A DNA stretch of 64,000 bases from Bufo bufo. Taxonomy: Eukaryota > Chordata > Amphibia > Anura > Bufonidae. Each line of letters starts with the position of its first letter. Within the stretch, counting starts at the first letter, position 1. Below are positions 1-11,003 of the stretch, piece by piece. The DNA lies in the NCBI RefSeq assembly GCF_905171765.1, contig NC_053389.1:219052624-219116623 (forward strand). Reading direction: 5' to 3'. Below the pieces are notes generated by a model, which worked only from the letters and a program-made list of their open reading frames with translations, had not been told where the DNA came from and made no database searches. The translations under genes and the position numbers were made by a program.

Positions 1-479
1 TTCACTTTTTTTGGCAGATTTTCCATTTGAATCCATTTTTTCCAGTTACAAAGCAAGGGTTAACAGCCAAACAAAACTCAATATTTATGGCCCTGATTCT
101 GTAGTTTACAGAAACACCCATATGTGGTCATAAACTGCTGTACGGGCACACAGCAGGGCGCAGAAGGAAAGGAATGCCATACAGTTTTTGGAAGGCAGAT
201 TTTGCTGGACTGGTTTTTGACACCATGTCCCATTTGAAGCCCCCCTGATGCACCCCTAGAGTAGAAACTCCAAAAAAGTGACCCCATTTTAGAAACTACA
301 CCCCTCAAGGTATACAAAACTGATTTTACAAACTTTGTTAACCCTTCAGGTGTTCCACCAATATTAATGGAATATAGATATGAAATGTCAGAATTTAACT
401 TTTTTGGCAGATCCCATTTGAAGCCCCCCTGATGCACCCCTAGAGTAGAAACTCCAAAAAAGTGACCTCATTTTGGAAA

Positions 480-1730
480 CTACGGGATAAGGTGGCAGTT
501 TTGTTGGTACTATTTTAGGGTACATATGATTTTTGGTTGCTCTATATTACACTTTCTGTGAGGCAAGGTAACAAGAAATAGCTGTTTTGGCACCGTTTTT
601 ATTTTTTGTTATTTACAACATTCATCTGACAGGTTTGATCATGTGGTATTTTTATAGAGCAGGTTGTCATGGACGTGACAATACCAAATATGACAACTTT
701 TTTTGGTTGTTTGTTTCAGTTTTACATAACAAAGCATTTAAAAATAAATAAAGATTTTTTAGTGTCTCCACATTCTGAAAGCCGTAGTTTTATTTATTTT
801 TTGGGCGACTGTCTTGTGTAGGGGCTAATTTTTTCCGGGATGAGATGACGGTTTAATTGGTACTATTTTGTGGTGCGTCTGACTTTTTAATCGCTTGCAA
901 TTACACTTTTTGTGATGTAAGGTGACAAAAAATTGCTTTTTTTACACCGTTTTTATATATATATTTTTTTACGGTATTCACCTGAGGGGTTAGGTCATGT
1001 GATATTTTTATAGAGCAGGTTATTATGGAGGCGGGGATACCTAATATGTCAACTTTTTTTATTTATGTAAATTTTACACAATTATTTCATTTTTTAAACA
1101 AAGAGAGCTATAGTCTTTTCAGTTTTTGGGCAATTATCTTAGGTAGGGTATGATTTTTGCGGGATGAGATGAAGGTTTGATTGGCACTATTTTGGGGTGC
1201 ATATGACTTTTTGATCGCTTTTATATTCTACTTTTTGTGATGTAATTTTTTTTTTTTTTTTTTTACAGTATTCACCTGAGGGGTTAGGTCATGTGATATT
1301 TTTATAGAGCAGGTTCTTACGGACATGGTGATACCTAATATGTATACTTTTTTTATTTCCTTAAGTTTTACACAATAACAGCATTTTTAAAACAAAAAAA
1401 AATATGTTTTAGTGTCTCCATATTCTGAGCCATAGTTTATTTTTTATTTTTTGGGCGATTGTCTTAGGAAGGGGCTCATTTTTTGCAGGATGAGGTGACG
1501 GTTAGATTGGTACTATTTTAACAGGCATACGCCTTTTTGATCGCTTGGTGTTTTACTTTTAGTGATGTAAGGTGTAAAAAAAATGGTTTATTTAGCACAG
1601 TTTTTATTTTTATTTTTTATGGTGTTCATCTGAGGGGTTAGGTCATGTGATATGTTTATTGAGCCGGTCTATATGGACACGGTGATACCTAATATGTCTA
1701 CTCAATTTTTTTTTACTTTATTTGGGAAAA
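480..1730. repeat. Tandem repeat, unit about 325 bp, nearly four copies
   Basis: The phrase 'gggcgactgtcttgtg' and its variants recur near 803, 1127 and 1452, about 325 bp apart. Each is followed by 'gggatgagatgacgg', a T-run and 'aggggttaggtcatgtgat'. A partial earlier copy begins near 480. The copies have diverged by point changes and T-run length, so the array is old. It is part of the surrounding repeat element and does not encode a protein. Confidence 0.75.
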
Positions 1731-1893
1731 ATGACTTTTTTTTTTTTTTACTTGAAACTTTTAACTTTTTTTTCACTTTATTTTTAGTCCCACTTTGGGA
1801 CTTCAACTTTTGGGGGTCTGATCCCCTTTACAATGCATTCCAATTCTTCTGTATTGGAATGCATTGACTGTATGAGTAATACAGTGTGTATTA

Positions 1894-3926
1894 GGCCTCA
1901 TGCACACGACCGTTTTTTTTTAAGGTCCGCAAAAACAGGGTCCGTAGGTCCGTGATCCGTGACCGTTTTTTCGTCCGTGGGTCTTCCTTGATTTTTGGAG
2001 GATCCACGGACATGAAAAAAAAGTCGTTTTGGTGTCCGCCTGGCCGTGCGGAGCCAAACGGATCCATTCTGAATTACAATGCAAGTCAATGGGGACGGAT
2101 CCGTTTGACATTGACACAATATGGTGCAATTGCAAACGGATCCGTCCCCCATTGACTTTCAATGTAAAGTCAGGAGTGCCTATTATACCATCGGATCTGA
2201 GTTTTCTCCAATCCGATGGTATATTTTAACTTGAAGCGTCCCCATCACCATAGGAACGCCTCTATGTTAGAATATACTGTTGGATATGAGTTAGATCGTG
2301 AAACTCAGATCCGACAGTATATTCTAACACAGAGGCGTTCCCATGGTGATGAGGATACTTCAAGTTAGAATATACTAAGAACTGTGTACATGACTCCCCC
2401 CTGCTGCCTGGCAGCACCCGATCTCTTACAGGGGGCTGTGATCTGCACAGACTCCCCTCGGCCCCCCTCCCTCCCTCTATTGTATAAATTTTATTGGTGG
2501 CCAGTGTGCCCCCCCCCCCGGTCCCCCCTCCCTCCCTGTATTGTATTATTTTCATTGGTGGCACAGTGTGCGGCCCCTCCCTCCTTCTATTGTATTATTT
2601 TCATTGGTGGCACAGTGTGCGGCCTCCCCTCTCCCCCCCCTCCCCCGATCATTGGTGGCAGCGAAGAGTTCCGATCGGAGTCCCAGTTTAATCGCTGGGG
2701 CTCCGATCGGTAACCATGGCAACCAGGACGCTACTGCAGTCCTGGTTGCCATGGTTACTTAGCAATGTTAGAAGCATCATACTTACCTGCTGCGCTGTCT
2801 GTGACCGTCAGGGAGCTCCTCTTACTGGTAAGTGACAGGTCTGTGCGGCGCATTGCTTAATGATCTGTCACTTACCAGTAGGAGGAGCTCCCGGCCGGTC
2901 ACAGACAGCGCAGCAGGTAAGTATGATGCTTCTAATATTGCTAAGTAACCATGGCAACCAGGACTGCAGTAGCGTCCTGGTTGCCATGGTTACCGATCGG
3001 AGCCCCAGCGATTAAACTGGGACTCCGATCGGAACTCTCCGCTGCCACCAATGATCGGGGGGGGGGAGGGGAGGCCGCACACTGTGCCACCAATGAAAAT
3101 AATACAATAGAGGGAGGGAGGGGGGGCCGGGGGGGGCGCACACTGTGCCACCAATGAAAATAATACAATAGAGGGAGGGAGGGGGGGGCCGGGGGGCCTC
3201 ACACTGTGCCACCAATGAAAATAATACAATAGAGGGAGGGAGGGGGGGCCGGGGGGGGCCGCACACTCTGCCACCAATGAAAATAATACAATAGAGGGAG
3301 GGAGGGGGGGCCGCACTGGCCACCAATGAAATTAAAACTGGGGAGGAAGGGGGGTCTGCCCCCTGCTGCCTGGCAGCCCCTGATCTCTTATAGGGGGCTA
3401 TGATATGCACAATTAAGGGGTTAATTGTGCGGATCACAGCCCCCTGTAAGAGATCGGGTGCTGCCAGGCAGCAGGGGGCAGTCATGTACACAGTTCAAAG
3501 TATATTCTAACTAGAAGCGTCCCCATCACTATGGGAAAGCCTCTGTGTTAGAATATACTGTCGGATATGAGTTTTCACGAAGTGAAAACTCAGCTCTGAA
3601 AAAGCTTTTATGCAGATGGATCTTCGGATCCGTCTGTATGAAAGTAACCTACGGCCACGGATCACGGACGCGGATGCCAATCTTGTGTGCATCCGTGTTC
3701 TTTCACGGACCCATTGACTTGAATGGGTCCGTGAACCGTTGTCCGTCAAAAAATAGGACAGTTCATATTTTTTTGACGGACAGGAAACACGGATCACGGA
3801 TGCGGCTGCAAAACGGTGCATTTTCAGATTTTTCCACGGACCCATTGAAAGTCAGCGAGTCCGCCAAAAAAAACGGAAAACGGCACAACGGCCACGGATG
3901 CACACAACGGTCGTGTGCATGAGGCC
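1894..3926. mobile_element. 2.0-kb fold-back (Harbinger-like, TTA target) element, copy 1
   Basis: The ends are inverted copies of GGCCTCATGCACACGACCGT, flanked on both sides by TTA (1891-1893 and 3927-3929). A 3-bp TTA/TWA duplication fits PIF/Harbinger-type elements. The interior is one long imperfect palindrome: sequence at about 2220-2850 returns in reverse complement at about 2880-3560, centred near 2850-2870. Each arm carries a G/C-rich tandem of about 61 bp (CCACCAATGAAAATAATACA plus a G-run), about three units on the left and four on the right. A pyrimidine-rich segment and 'accatggcaaccaggac' also occur in both arms. There is no transposase gene, so it would depend on proteins made elsewhere. 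Confidence 0.85.
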
Positions 3927-5342
3927 TTACTCATACAGCTTCTTGCCTGTGAGATCCAGGGGGCTGGATCTCACAGGCTCTTCACCGGAAGGCAGCCCCG
4001 ATGCCTAAGGAAGGCATCGCGCTGCCTTCCATGCCATTGGGTCCCCCTCACAGCAGCACGGGGACCCGATGGCAGCGCCGATCCCCGCCCGACATCGTAC
4101 GTGCCGCGGTCAGTGCTGACCGCGGCACATGAGGGGTTAATGCACCGGTATCGGAGATTTCACCGATGCCAGCGCATGCAGCAGGGGTCCAGCTATCAGT
4201 GACTGCCGGACCCCTGCTGCTCCTGCACCCGCCCGATCCCCATGAAGTACATGTACGTCATGGGTCTTTAAGTCCCGCAAAGAAATGACGCACAGATAAG
4301 AAGTTATTTGAAACAAACAAAAATAAGTTCACTTATTAATAATAACAATATGGGATCACAATATGCAATTATACACAGGTGCACGGCGGCACCGCTTGGG
4401 CACCAGTGGAAGACAACCCAGTTGTCCTACCGCATCCAGGCAATTAAGGTAGATATTCCATTGATAGGTACCTTGAGATATTGGCGAGGTAGGGAAACTT
4501 TCCTGTGCCTGTGACGCCCTAAAAGGGGGTGCTACAATAGCTCTAAGAGGCCTAATTATGAAGCACCTGCCCTGACAAGGACAACCCCATCCAGAACCTG
4601 TCACTTCAATAAATAGCCCTGACTTGCCCTAATCTCATTTCCCTACACGCATGTTTCGCAGTGAAACTGCTCCTCAGGGGAAAATGACACTGGATAGATG
4701 TTAGTATGTACAGCAAACAGGGGGCTAAAATAGGATATAAATGCCTCGTTCATGGGTCAAAAGAAGAGCTATGTTGATAAAATAGAGTCCATATATGGGG
4801 CAGTAGACACTAAGCTGATGTAGTAGTGTCCACAGAAAACAACTTAGGTGGGCTCCCAAGGATACAGCGAAGTCACGAACGAGGAAAGTAACTCCAACAC
4901 TAGCTTTTCCCAAAACAAAATTTTACTAACACGTGGTAATAAACACAACCACAAATACTGAGAACATAAAATGAATTTACATACACCCAGCCCGAAGGCT
5001 GAGACCCCTGTGTTGCACAGCACGGCGCCCTCTGATAGATGCCGGAGGAAATTTTGCAGTAATTTACCTACTGGCGGACACAACTAAAACTGTCTTGCCG
5101 TACCTATTATTACCCATTATTACCCATTATTACCCTGAAGAAAACACTAACAATTGTTTGGGTGCTTAGTACGGGCTAGCCTGCGGTGCAACACAACAGT
5201 TTACAATCTTACCGTGCTCTATAGTATTCCCCCTCCCATAACTAGTCCGTTAGCACGTGCCTGAGTATAACTCCTGAGCAAAACGCTGAACTGGATTGAG
5301 TTTGTGGGGGTGTTTATCAGCTCACAAATATGCAATGTCCCT

Positions 5343-5808
5343 TTAAAGAGGACCTTTCACTAGAATAAAAAATCTAAACTAAATATACAGACATGGAGAG
5401 CGGCGCCCAGGGATCTCCCTGCACTTACTATTATCCCTTGGCGCCGCTCCGTTCTCCCGGTATAGGCTCTGGTATCTTCATATGTTCGGCTCCACCCAGT
5501 TGAGCTTGCCGGGGTCTCCTTCTCCCATGCTGTAGCGATGGCCAATCGCAGCACTCAGCTCATAGCCTGAGAGGTTTTTTTTTCTCTCAGGCTATGAGCT
5601 GAGTGCTGCGATTGGCCAGCGCTACAGTCTGGGAGAAAGAGACGCCGGCAGGCTCCACTGGGTGGAGCCGAACATATGAAGATACCGGAGCCTATACCGG
5701 AAGAACGGAGCGGCGCCCAGGGATAATAGTAAGTGCAGGGAGATCCCTGGGCGCCGCTCTCCATGTCTGTATACTTCGTTTAGATTTTCTATTCTAGTGA
5801 AAGGTCTG
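5343..5808. mobile_element. Near-perfect palindromic MITE, Kolobok-like left end
   Basis: The left arm (about 5352-5571) and right arm (about 5580-5806) are reverse complements around a T-rich centre at 5572-5582. The left end reads TTAAAGAGGACC, close to the TTAAAGGRR terminus described for T2/Kolobok elements with TTAA targets. The matching TTAA at the right end is not preserved (the right side reads agtgaaaggtctgg). The element sits beside the L1 scrap and appears to interrupt it. Open frames across it are by-products of the palindrome. Confidence 0.6.
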
Positions 5809-5815
5809 GAGTCTG

Positions 5816-6166
5816 AAAAGAATATACCCAAATCTTTCTCCCATTGTGAGAGGTAATTACGGTAGGTTTGGTTGTAGCGTTTCCCTCCAAAAGTTTTCTA
5901 TATAGTAATGAAATGATACCTTTGCGTTGGGATGTAGATTCTAACAGTGTCTCATACCACGTGAGGGCCAAAGGTATTTTCTTGGCCTTTAAAAATTGGG
6001 AGCATATGTTATAGAAATGTTTATAATGACTAATAGACCATGTTTTGGTACTATAAACCTCATTTATGGTTTTCAGGGAGGGTATTGCATTATTCGCCAA
6101 TAGGTCTCTTATTAGTGCTTTGCCTAGCGTGGGCCAGATGCCAACATAGCTCTTCTTTTGACCCAT
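5816..6166 (-). pseudogene. L1-type LINE ORF2 fragment
   Basis: The minus strand encodes about 115 residues that look like the C-terminal third of an L1/Tx1-type ORF2 protein (LALTWYETLLEST, RKGIISLLYRKLLEG, then a W-E-K-D-L-G phrase). The conserved WEKDLG motif is only reached by changing frame near 5853, so the copy is frameshifted. There is no start, reverse-transcriptase core or 3' tail. Assignment is by motif memory only. Confidence 0.55.
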
Positions 6167-6635
6167 GAACGGGGTATTTAAATCCTATTTTAGTCCCCCA
6201 TTTCCTATACATACTAACATCTATCCAGTGTTATTTTCCCCTGAGGAGCAGTTTCACTGCGAAACATGTGTGTAGGGAAATTAGATTAGGGCAATTCAGG
6301 GCTATTTATTGAAGGGACAGGTTCTGGATGGGGTTGACCTTGTCAGGGCAGGTGCTCCATAATTAGGCCTCTTATGGCCATTGTAGCACCCCCTGTTAGG
6401 GCGTCACAGGGACAGGACAGTTTCCCTACCTCGCTATTATCTCAAGATAGCTATCAATGAAATATCGACCTTAATTGCCTGGATGCGGTAGGACAACTGG
6501 ATTGTCTTCTTCTGGTCCCCAAGCGGTGCCGCCGTGCACCTGTGTATAATTGCATATTTTGATGCCGTGTCATTATTATCAATAAGGGAACTTATTTTGG
6601 TTTGTTTCAAATATCTCCTTATCGTAAATATCTAC

Positions 6636-7041
6636 ATTAAAAGTTATGCTTTCATCTATTCATGATTCATACAGGCTGTTACCTTTTGAGATTTTTGGAT
6701 TTATCCTGGTAACATTATTGGGCTCACTATAATCAGTGACTGTTAAGATTTGTGGAAGCAGACAACATATCTGCGTGCAGGTATCATGAAGGTGTATGCA
6801 GTGGTGAATCCCCCTTTATGCTGGTGATTGTTATGGCTGCAGAGGTGGCTGTAACCAGCAGGAGGCACAGCTGAGCTACAATTCAGCCATCCCTGAAATG
6901 GTCCTCAGATTCATATACAGCAGTGACTTGCTGGGTTTTACATGTGGAGAGTGGGACCCTGACACAGCTCGTTATCACTAACTACATAATCTCCACATAT
7001 CAATAGTACTTCCGTGTGTCCATGTGATGAGATTAGATACA
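6636..7041. other. Unassigned intron sequence
   Basis: Mixed-composition DNA between the inverted-repeat element and the 54-bp minisatellite. I see no exon with good splice signals, no terminal repeats and no convincing open frame. The preceding PIK3C2G exon should lie to the left but was not found here. Confidence 0.4.
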
Positions 7042-7515
7042 CTATTCCAGTAATGAGCTTAGATACACTGTCCCAGGGGATGAGTTTAGATATGCTGCGT
7101 CTGGTAATGAGCTTAGATACACTGTCCCAGGGGATGAGTTTAGATTTGCTGTGTCTGGTGATGAGCTTAGATACACTGTCCCAGGGGATGAGTTTAGATT
7201 TGCTGTGTCTGGTGATGAGCTTAGATACACTGTCCCAGGGGATGAGTTTAGATTTGCTGTGTCTGGTGATGAGCTTAGATACACTGTCCTCGGTCAATAG
7301 TTTAGATATACTGTTCCTTGGGATGAGCTTAGGTATGGTGTACTCGGAGAATAGCTTAGATATGCCGTTCCTTGGGATGAGCTTAGGTATGGTGTACTCT
7401 GAGAATAGCTTAGATATGCCGTTTCTGGGGATGAGTGTAGGTACACTGTCCTCTGTGAATAGTTCACACATGATGTCCAAATTGATGAGCTCAGGTATGC
7501 TGTCCCCACTGATGA
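7042..7515. repeat. 54-bp minisatellite made of two 27-bp half units
   Basis: The unit is 'gatgagcttagatacactg tcccaggg' followed by 'gatgagtttagatttgctgt gtctggt'. Exact 54-bp spacing is seen at 7079 and 7133 and beyond. The right half (7290-7515) is diverged. Because 54 is a multiple of three and the unit lacks stops in some frames, long open frames appear on both strands. They are repeat artefacts. The array ends about 65 bp before the first exon found. Confidence 0.85.
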
Positions 7516-7578
7516 GCTTTGCCCTCAGTGATGAGCTTAGATACACACTATCCACTTTGTATCTGTTCTATGCTGCAG

Positions 7579-7678
7579 AGCTTACAGTCTACGGAGTCAC
7601 ACAGCCCTGCAGAGAGAGCGCAGTGTTCGTCTCAGGCTCCATATTGGAGGAAACCCCCAGCCCCTGCTGGGACGCACG
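7579..7678 (+). CDS. PIK3C2G: PIK3C2G coding exon 1 in window (end of Ras-binding domain)
   Basis: The exon follows 'ttctatgctgcag' and ends at CACG|GTAAGT. Read from the second base it gives AYSLRSHTALQRERSVRLRL and on to GGNPQPLLGRT. This parallels the mammalian gamma segment ending in SVIQLHLQ at the close of the Ras-binding domain. It needs two bases from an upstream exon not found here and ends in phase 0, as the next exon requires. It lies just downstream of the 54-bp minisatellite. Confidence 0.8.
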
Positions 7679-7817
7679 GTAAGTTTCCTGATTAATAGAA
7701 AACACTTTAACGGGTCGGCAGTCTGTGCATAAAGCTTCATCAACGTGTAAAGAAAGTTCTACAACTTTCTAATGGACATTGTATTTAAAGAGTATGGAAA
7801 CATTAAATACAATTTTA

Positions 7818-8079
7818 GGCTGCTTTCACATCTACACTATTATTTCCATTATTTTGCTGTTATAGGAACAGAAGAACGGAAATAACGGAAGTGCTGGATT
7901 CAGCACATAACTGACACAAACGGAACCTAACAGATCCCATCGACTGCAATGGGATCTGTTCAGTTTCTGTTCTGGAGAACATTTTTTAGCAGAGAAAAAA
8001 GTCCTACATGCCGATATTTTTGACAATTTCTACGATGGAATCCCCAAATGGAGCTTCCAACGCAGACGTGAAAGCAGCC
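7818..8079. mobile_element. 262-bp MITE, TTA target, ends GGCTGCTTTCAC
   Basis: The termini GGCTGCTTTCACATC and GACGTGAAAGCAGCC are inverted copies. TTA stands on both sides (7815-7817 and 8080-8082). The interior has palindromic words such as 'cggaacctaacagatcccat' facing 'atgggatctgtt', and no gene. The TTA duplication suggests a Harbinger-like helper; the family is not certain. Confidence 0.75.
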
Positions 8080-8193
8080 TTACAACAGATCTTTTCTAAA
8101 AATGTTGCTGTGTTTTGTTTTTTGTTTTTTCTTCTGCATGTTTTCCCATATATTGCAGGCTGCTGTCTTGTTAAAAGCCAAATCCATTAGAGC

Positions 8194-8333
8194 ATGGATG
8201 CTCAACCTGTGGCCCTCCAGCTGTTGTAAAACTGCAACTCCCATCATGCTCTGCTGATTGCTGTAGGCTTGCCGGGCATTCTGGGAGTTGTAATTTTGCA
8301 ACAGCTGGAGGGCCGCAGGTTGGGCATCCCTGC
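8194..8333. mobile_element. 140-bp palindromic hAT-like MITE with 8-bp target duplication
   Basis: The two halves are reverse complements around the 'ccctccagctgttg' and 'aactcccat' words. Perfect 8-bp copies of ATTAGAGC flank it (8186-8193 and 8334-8341), the duplication length of hAT elements. A second member of the same family is at 49717-49864. Confidence 0.85.
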
Positions 8334-8628
8334 ATTAGAGCAATTGTCTGAAGGCTTAGTCTTCAGCCCCTCTGCCTCTTGTAAACTGATTTATAACCAG
8401 AGCGGTTGGAGACAAAGTTATCAGGCGGATTTCACTCTTAACAGGACAGGGCAGCCTGCAATGTATGTGAAAACGCAGCTACATGTTTAAGAAAGATCTA
8501 TTGGAAATATGTGGTTTAACATCAAAGTACAATGCAATAATTAACAAAAATGTCAATCACAGATGTCTATATATTCCATTTTTGAGATCTCTCTTTGCTG
8601 TCAATGAATATAAACATTCATTGGTTAC

Positions 8629-8895
8629 CAGGGGAGTGTTTGGAACTTAAAGTGGCCCTGGAAAAAATACTAAAAGTTGCCCCGTTTTGTTGTTGGGTCC
8701 AAACTGATGGAAGGCAGGGCCAGCAATACCATATTGTGGCACATTATACCACCCTAGCAGAGCCAAATACCACAGTCCATCACAAAATACTGCCAGCAAC
8801 ACAAAATACATCCCCAAAAACTTCCGTTGGCCAGCCCCCTGGGCATCTGCCCACTGGGACATTCCCCTGTAAAGTCTATGGCCAATCCGCCCCTG
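8629..8895. mobile_element. 267-bp hAT-like MITE with 8-bp target duplication
   Basis: The element begins CAGGGGAGTG and ends ATCCGCCCCTG, typical hAT end wording (CAGGGG). Perfect TTGGTTAC copies flank it (8621-8628 and 8896-8903). There is no coding capacity. Confidence 0.85.
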
Positions 8896-8975
8896 TTGGT
8901 TACATCCAAATGCTGAAAACCTGTCCTGGCCTAGTACTCCTCACAGCTGAAGAATACAACGTATTATGCTAGACC

Positions 8976-9200
8976 AGGGGTGCACAACCTTTTCCAAGGG
9001 CCAAAAATAAAACTTAAAGGGGTATTACCAACTTAAATACTATATTTATGGCATATTGATCATACAATATATATCATAGTCTACTTACACATTGAATGGG
9101 AGAATACATGGAAAATACATGTGAGAAGCCACAAGACATAGACATACATGTCTGTTACCAGATGGTTGGGGGCCGCACTGAATGGTATCGAGGGCCACCC
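8976..9200. mobile_element. Diverged hAT end or remnant
   Basis: The phrase 'caggggtgcacaacctttt' at about 8976 is a well-known hAT-type terminus, and 'ggggccgcactgaatgg' follows near 9168. No partner terminus or target duplication could be fixed. A second repeat starting 'aaaggggtattacc' at 9016 seems inserted in it. Confidence 0.45.
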
Positions 9201-9599
9201 CTGTGTGAGACAGTTCTCTGTGCTAAACAGTCTGGACTCCGGAATGATACATTTTAACTGCACTGTTACATTGTACCAAACTTTAAGGACAGGAGAGAGA
9301 TTTTTGCTACTTCTGTGTTCTTTGTAGCTTGTCTAGATTTGATACATTGTAACAAAGCCTCAGCTGTGACATGCATCGGGCCAGACCATAGTTAATAATA
9401 TGACCATGAGTAAAAACCGCCATGTGGAGGAAATGCATTAGTCCTGTAGTCTTACAGGAGAAAATGTTTTAATATTTCTTCAATAAATTGGATTTTACAT
9501 CACGTTGGATCAATTCTATTATTCCAGGTTTATGAATGCTGTCTTCAGTGTGAATATTAGAGAATCACCCACTCTGAGACGTCATCTTGTTTCTTACAG

Positions 9600-9670
9600 A
9601 TTGAAGACGATCAGATGGAGTTGAGTCTCTGTGACCGATTTGAGCACGCTCAGTACTGGCAGGAAATGAA
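9600..9670 (+). CDS. PIK3C2G: PIK3C2G coding exon 2 (linker after Ras-binding domain)
   Basis: The acceptor is TTTCTTACAG and the donor is ATGAA|GTAAGA. It encodes IEDDQMELSLCDRFEHAQYW then QEM, entered in phase 0 and left with two bases of a lysine codon. Alignment by eye to the mammalian gamma segment that follows SVIQLHLQ is plausible but less strict than in the C2 and helical exons. Confidence 0.78.
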
Positions 9671-9689
9671 GTAAGAAATGACTAATTAC

Positions 9690-10340
9690 ATAGATGCTGA
9701 TATGGAGCCTGACCCTCTGTTAGGGCAGCAGCTGACCCGCCCATCCCATCTTGTGGTCTGGCAGTCCAAACCTATCGGTCCTTCTCGGCTGCCAGATTTG
9801 TACCGCAATCTCCTTGCCGGCCATGGCCTGCTTTCTGCTATCGCTGTCCCTGCTGCCAATAAGGAGCATGTGCATACAATATTATAGCCAGTGGCTAGCA
9901 GCCCTGGGATACTTTAAAGCATCTTCCTCTATGGAAAGATGCTTGAGCAATAGGTTGTCTAGCTTGTCAGTCCCCTGCAAAGGTGTGCTGTATTTGTTGT
10001 CTGCCTGTATTTCGACTTTCTACCAGTTACTGGCTTCTGACCCTCCTCTGCCTGCCTGACCTCTGTATTGACCCTCTGCTGCCTGCCTCACACCATTTAT
10101 TGTATAGCACGTACGTGTCCAGCTCTAACCTATGCCTGTCCCTGACTACAATTTTGCCTGACCCCTCAGGGCTCTGCACTGTTGTCTCTGACCCCATGGG
10201 TCTGCTCTCAGTCACACAGAGACTACTCAAGGAGGTAATGGCCTGGTGGTTCCCCTGCAGTGAAGTCCAGATCCCTGTACAGGGGTTAAAGGGTGAATAC
10301 CAGGGACTGCCAGCATAACACCCTTAGGTTTAGCCCAAAA
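9690..10340. mobile_element. Probable LTR fragment of a Gypsy-type element
   Basis: The stretch has the 'ctgcctgcctgacc' repeats, and ends near 'ggggttaaagggtgaatac', in the style of frog Gypsy LTR and leader DNA such as that at 53900-54400. No TG...CA ends or duplications were fixed. The small open frames are not genes. Confidence is low because recognition is by style. Confidence 0.35.
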
Positions 10341-10553
10341 TCAAATCTGTTGGTTGACACAGAGTTTCTACACCCACTGCCGTAACACCTTCACTCCACC
10401 CAGTAAATATCAGCCCTTGAGTTGCCCACTTCTCCTACCTTATAACGATCTCCTGCAAAGAGCGTTACACATTTGATTCTACTGTTACTTAATTCTATCT
10501 GATGCTGGGAAAGCTGGGTTACCAATGACTAAAGTGTGGATTATCTCTTTTAG

Positions 10554-10617
10554 AAAACGTCTGTTTGGCGCTGTCTCTCACTATGAAGACCAGGTGCAAT
10601 ATTTCCTTCATAATCAG
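10554..10617 (+). CDS. PIK3C2G: PIK3C2G coding exon 3 (linker)
   Basis: The exon lies between CTCTTTTAG and CAG|GTAAAG. It completes the split lysine and gives KRLFGAVSHYEDQVQYFLHN then Q. The Y-E-D-Q phrase also occurs in class II paralogues. It ends in phase 0. Confidence 0.87.
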
Positions 10618-10877
10618 GTAAAGTCAGGGCCATCCCCTGCGGATAATGATCAGATCTGTGGGCAGGACCTCTAAGGGTTTGGCCAAACGTCCTTAATAAT
10701 GAATAAACAGTTTGGTTCTAATTAGTTAATATGATTCTGCTATGGTTTTTATGACTGCAACGTATGGCCACCTGGGTGTAGATGACATCAGAGCTGGCTC
10801 ATTATATAGAAATATATATGAACAAGGATGGCGGTAATGTAATACGTGTTATTACACTCATTAATTATATTTGTCAG

Positions 10878-11003
10878 TCTGCAGGTGTCAGCCAAATCCT
10901 AGAAGCTGTGAAGGAAATTTGTTACCTCCTCCGCTCTGTGGAGACCCAGGAAATCAGCCTCGCCGTCCAGAATCTGGGCCTGACCTTACAGCAGCCGTCC
11001 ATG
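10878..11003 (+). CDS. PIK3C2G: PIK3C2G coding exon 4 (linker)
   Basis: It encodes 42 residues including SQILEAVKEICYLLRSVETQ, close to the family's E-x-V-K-x-I-C...V-E-T segment. Three AG dinucleotides sit close together (ttgtcag, tctgcag, gtgtcag). The first gives the same spacing as the mammalian protein and an open frame; the second would run into a stop. The donor is ATG|GTCAGT, a weaker site. The exon is entered and left in phase 0. Confidence 0.88.

Larger units (their letters stand above)
1..4279. mobile_element. Old DNA-transposon-like repeat, interrupted, left end outside window
   Basis: Low-complexity, T-rich repeat DNA fills 1-1893 and resumes at 3930-4279. The two parts belong together: removing the fold-back element at 1894-3926 plus one TTA rejoins them into a hairpin (ctgtatgagtaat, short loop, attactcatacag). 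The right part contains short hairpins around 3945-3985 and 4107-4130 and ends near a phrase about a 'catgtacgtcatggg' palindrome. No coding frame is convincing; the short open frames are chance. The class is uncertain. It resembles non-autonomous DNA elements common in frogs, but I cannot name the family. Confidence 0.45.
4288..6635. mobile_element. Inverted-repeat element with about 480-bp arms
   Basis: Sequence at about 4288-4772 returns in reverse complement at about 6148-6635 with scattered differences. Shared phrases include the 'cacctgtgtataattgcat' block, the 'ggacaggttctggatgggg' block and a 'cctgaggagcagtttcactg cgaaac' block. The last has the layout of a hammerhead ribozyme core (CTGAgGA, short stem, CGAAAC), as known for Penelope-like element termini. 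The core between the arms holds an L1 scrap, a separate palindrome and about 570 bp of unassigned sequence (4773-5342). I infer Penelope-type terminal repeats in inverted order, but no Penelope gene is present here. Confidence 0.55.
7679..9599 (+). other. Intron with three small MITEs
   Basis: The intron starts GTAAGT and ends TTCTTACAG. It holds a TTA-flanked MITE, two hAT-type MITEs and a diverged hAT end, all listed separately. The remaining DNA (about 8345-8620 and 9200-9599) shows nothing I can assign. Confidence 0.7.

Noticed and set aside
2384..3491. Proline-rich and glycine-rich open frames up to 159 codons
   Set aside because: They come from C-run and G-run tandem units in the fold-back element and have no protein family match.
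5555..5831. Matching open frames on both strands around 5360-5830
   Set aside because: They are mirror images caused by the palindromic MITE.
1..7041. Search for the upstream PIK3C2G exon (rest of the Ras-binding domain)
   Set aside because: No segment with proper splice sites and family wording was found. The exon most likely lies left of the window.
7014..7682. Open frames of 205-222 codons on both strands
   Set aside because: They arise from the 54-bp minisatellite, whose period is a multiple of three. There is no start context or family match; only the exon at 7579-7678 is real.
10878..10890. Acceptors at tctgcag or gtgtcag for exon 4
   Set aside because: The tctgcag site reads into a stop, and neither preserves the linker length seen in mammals.
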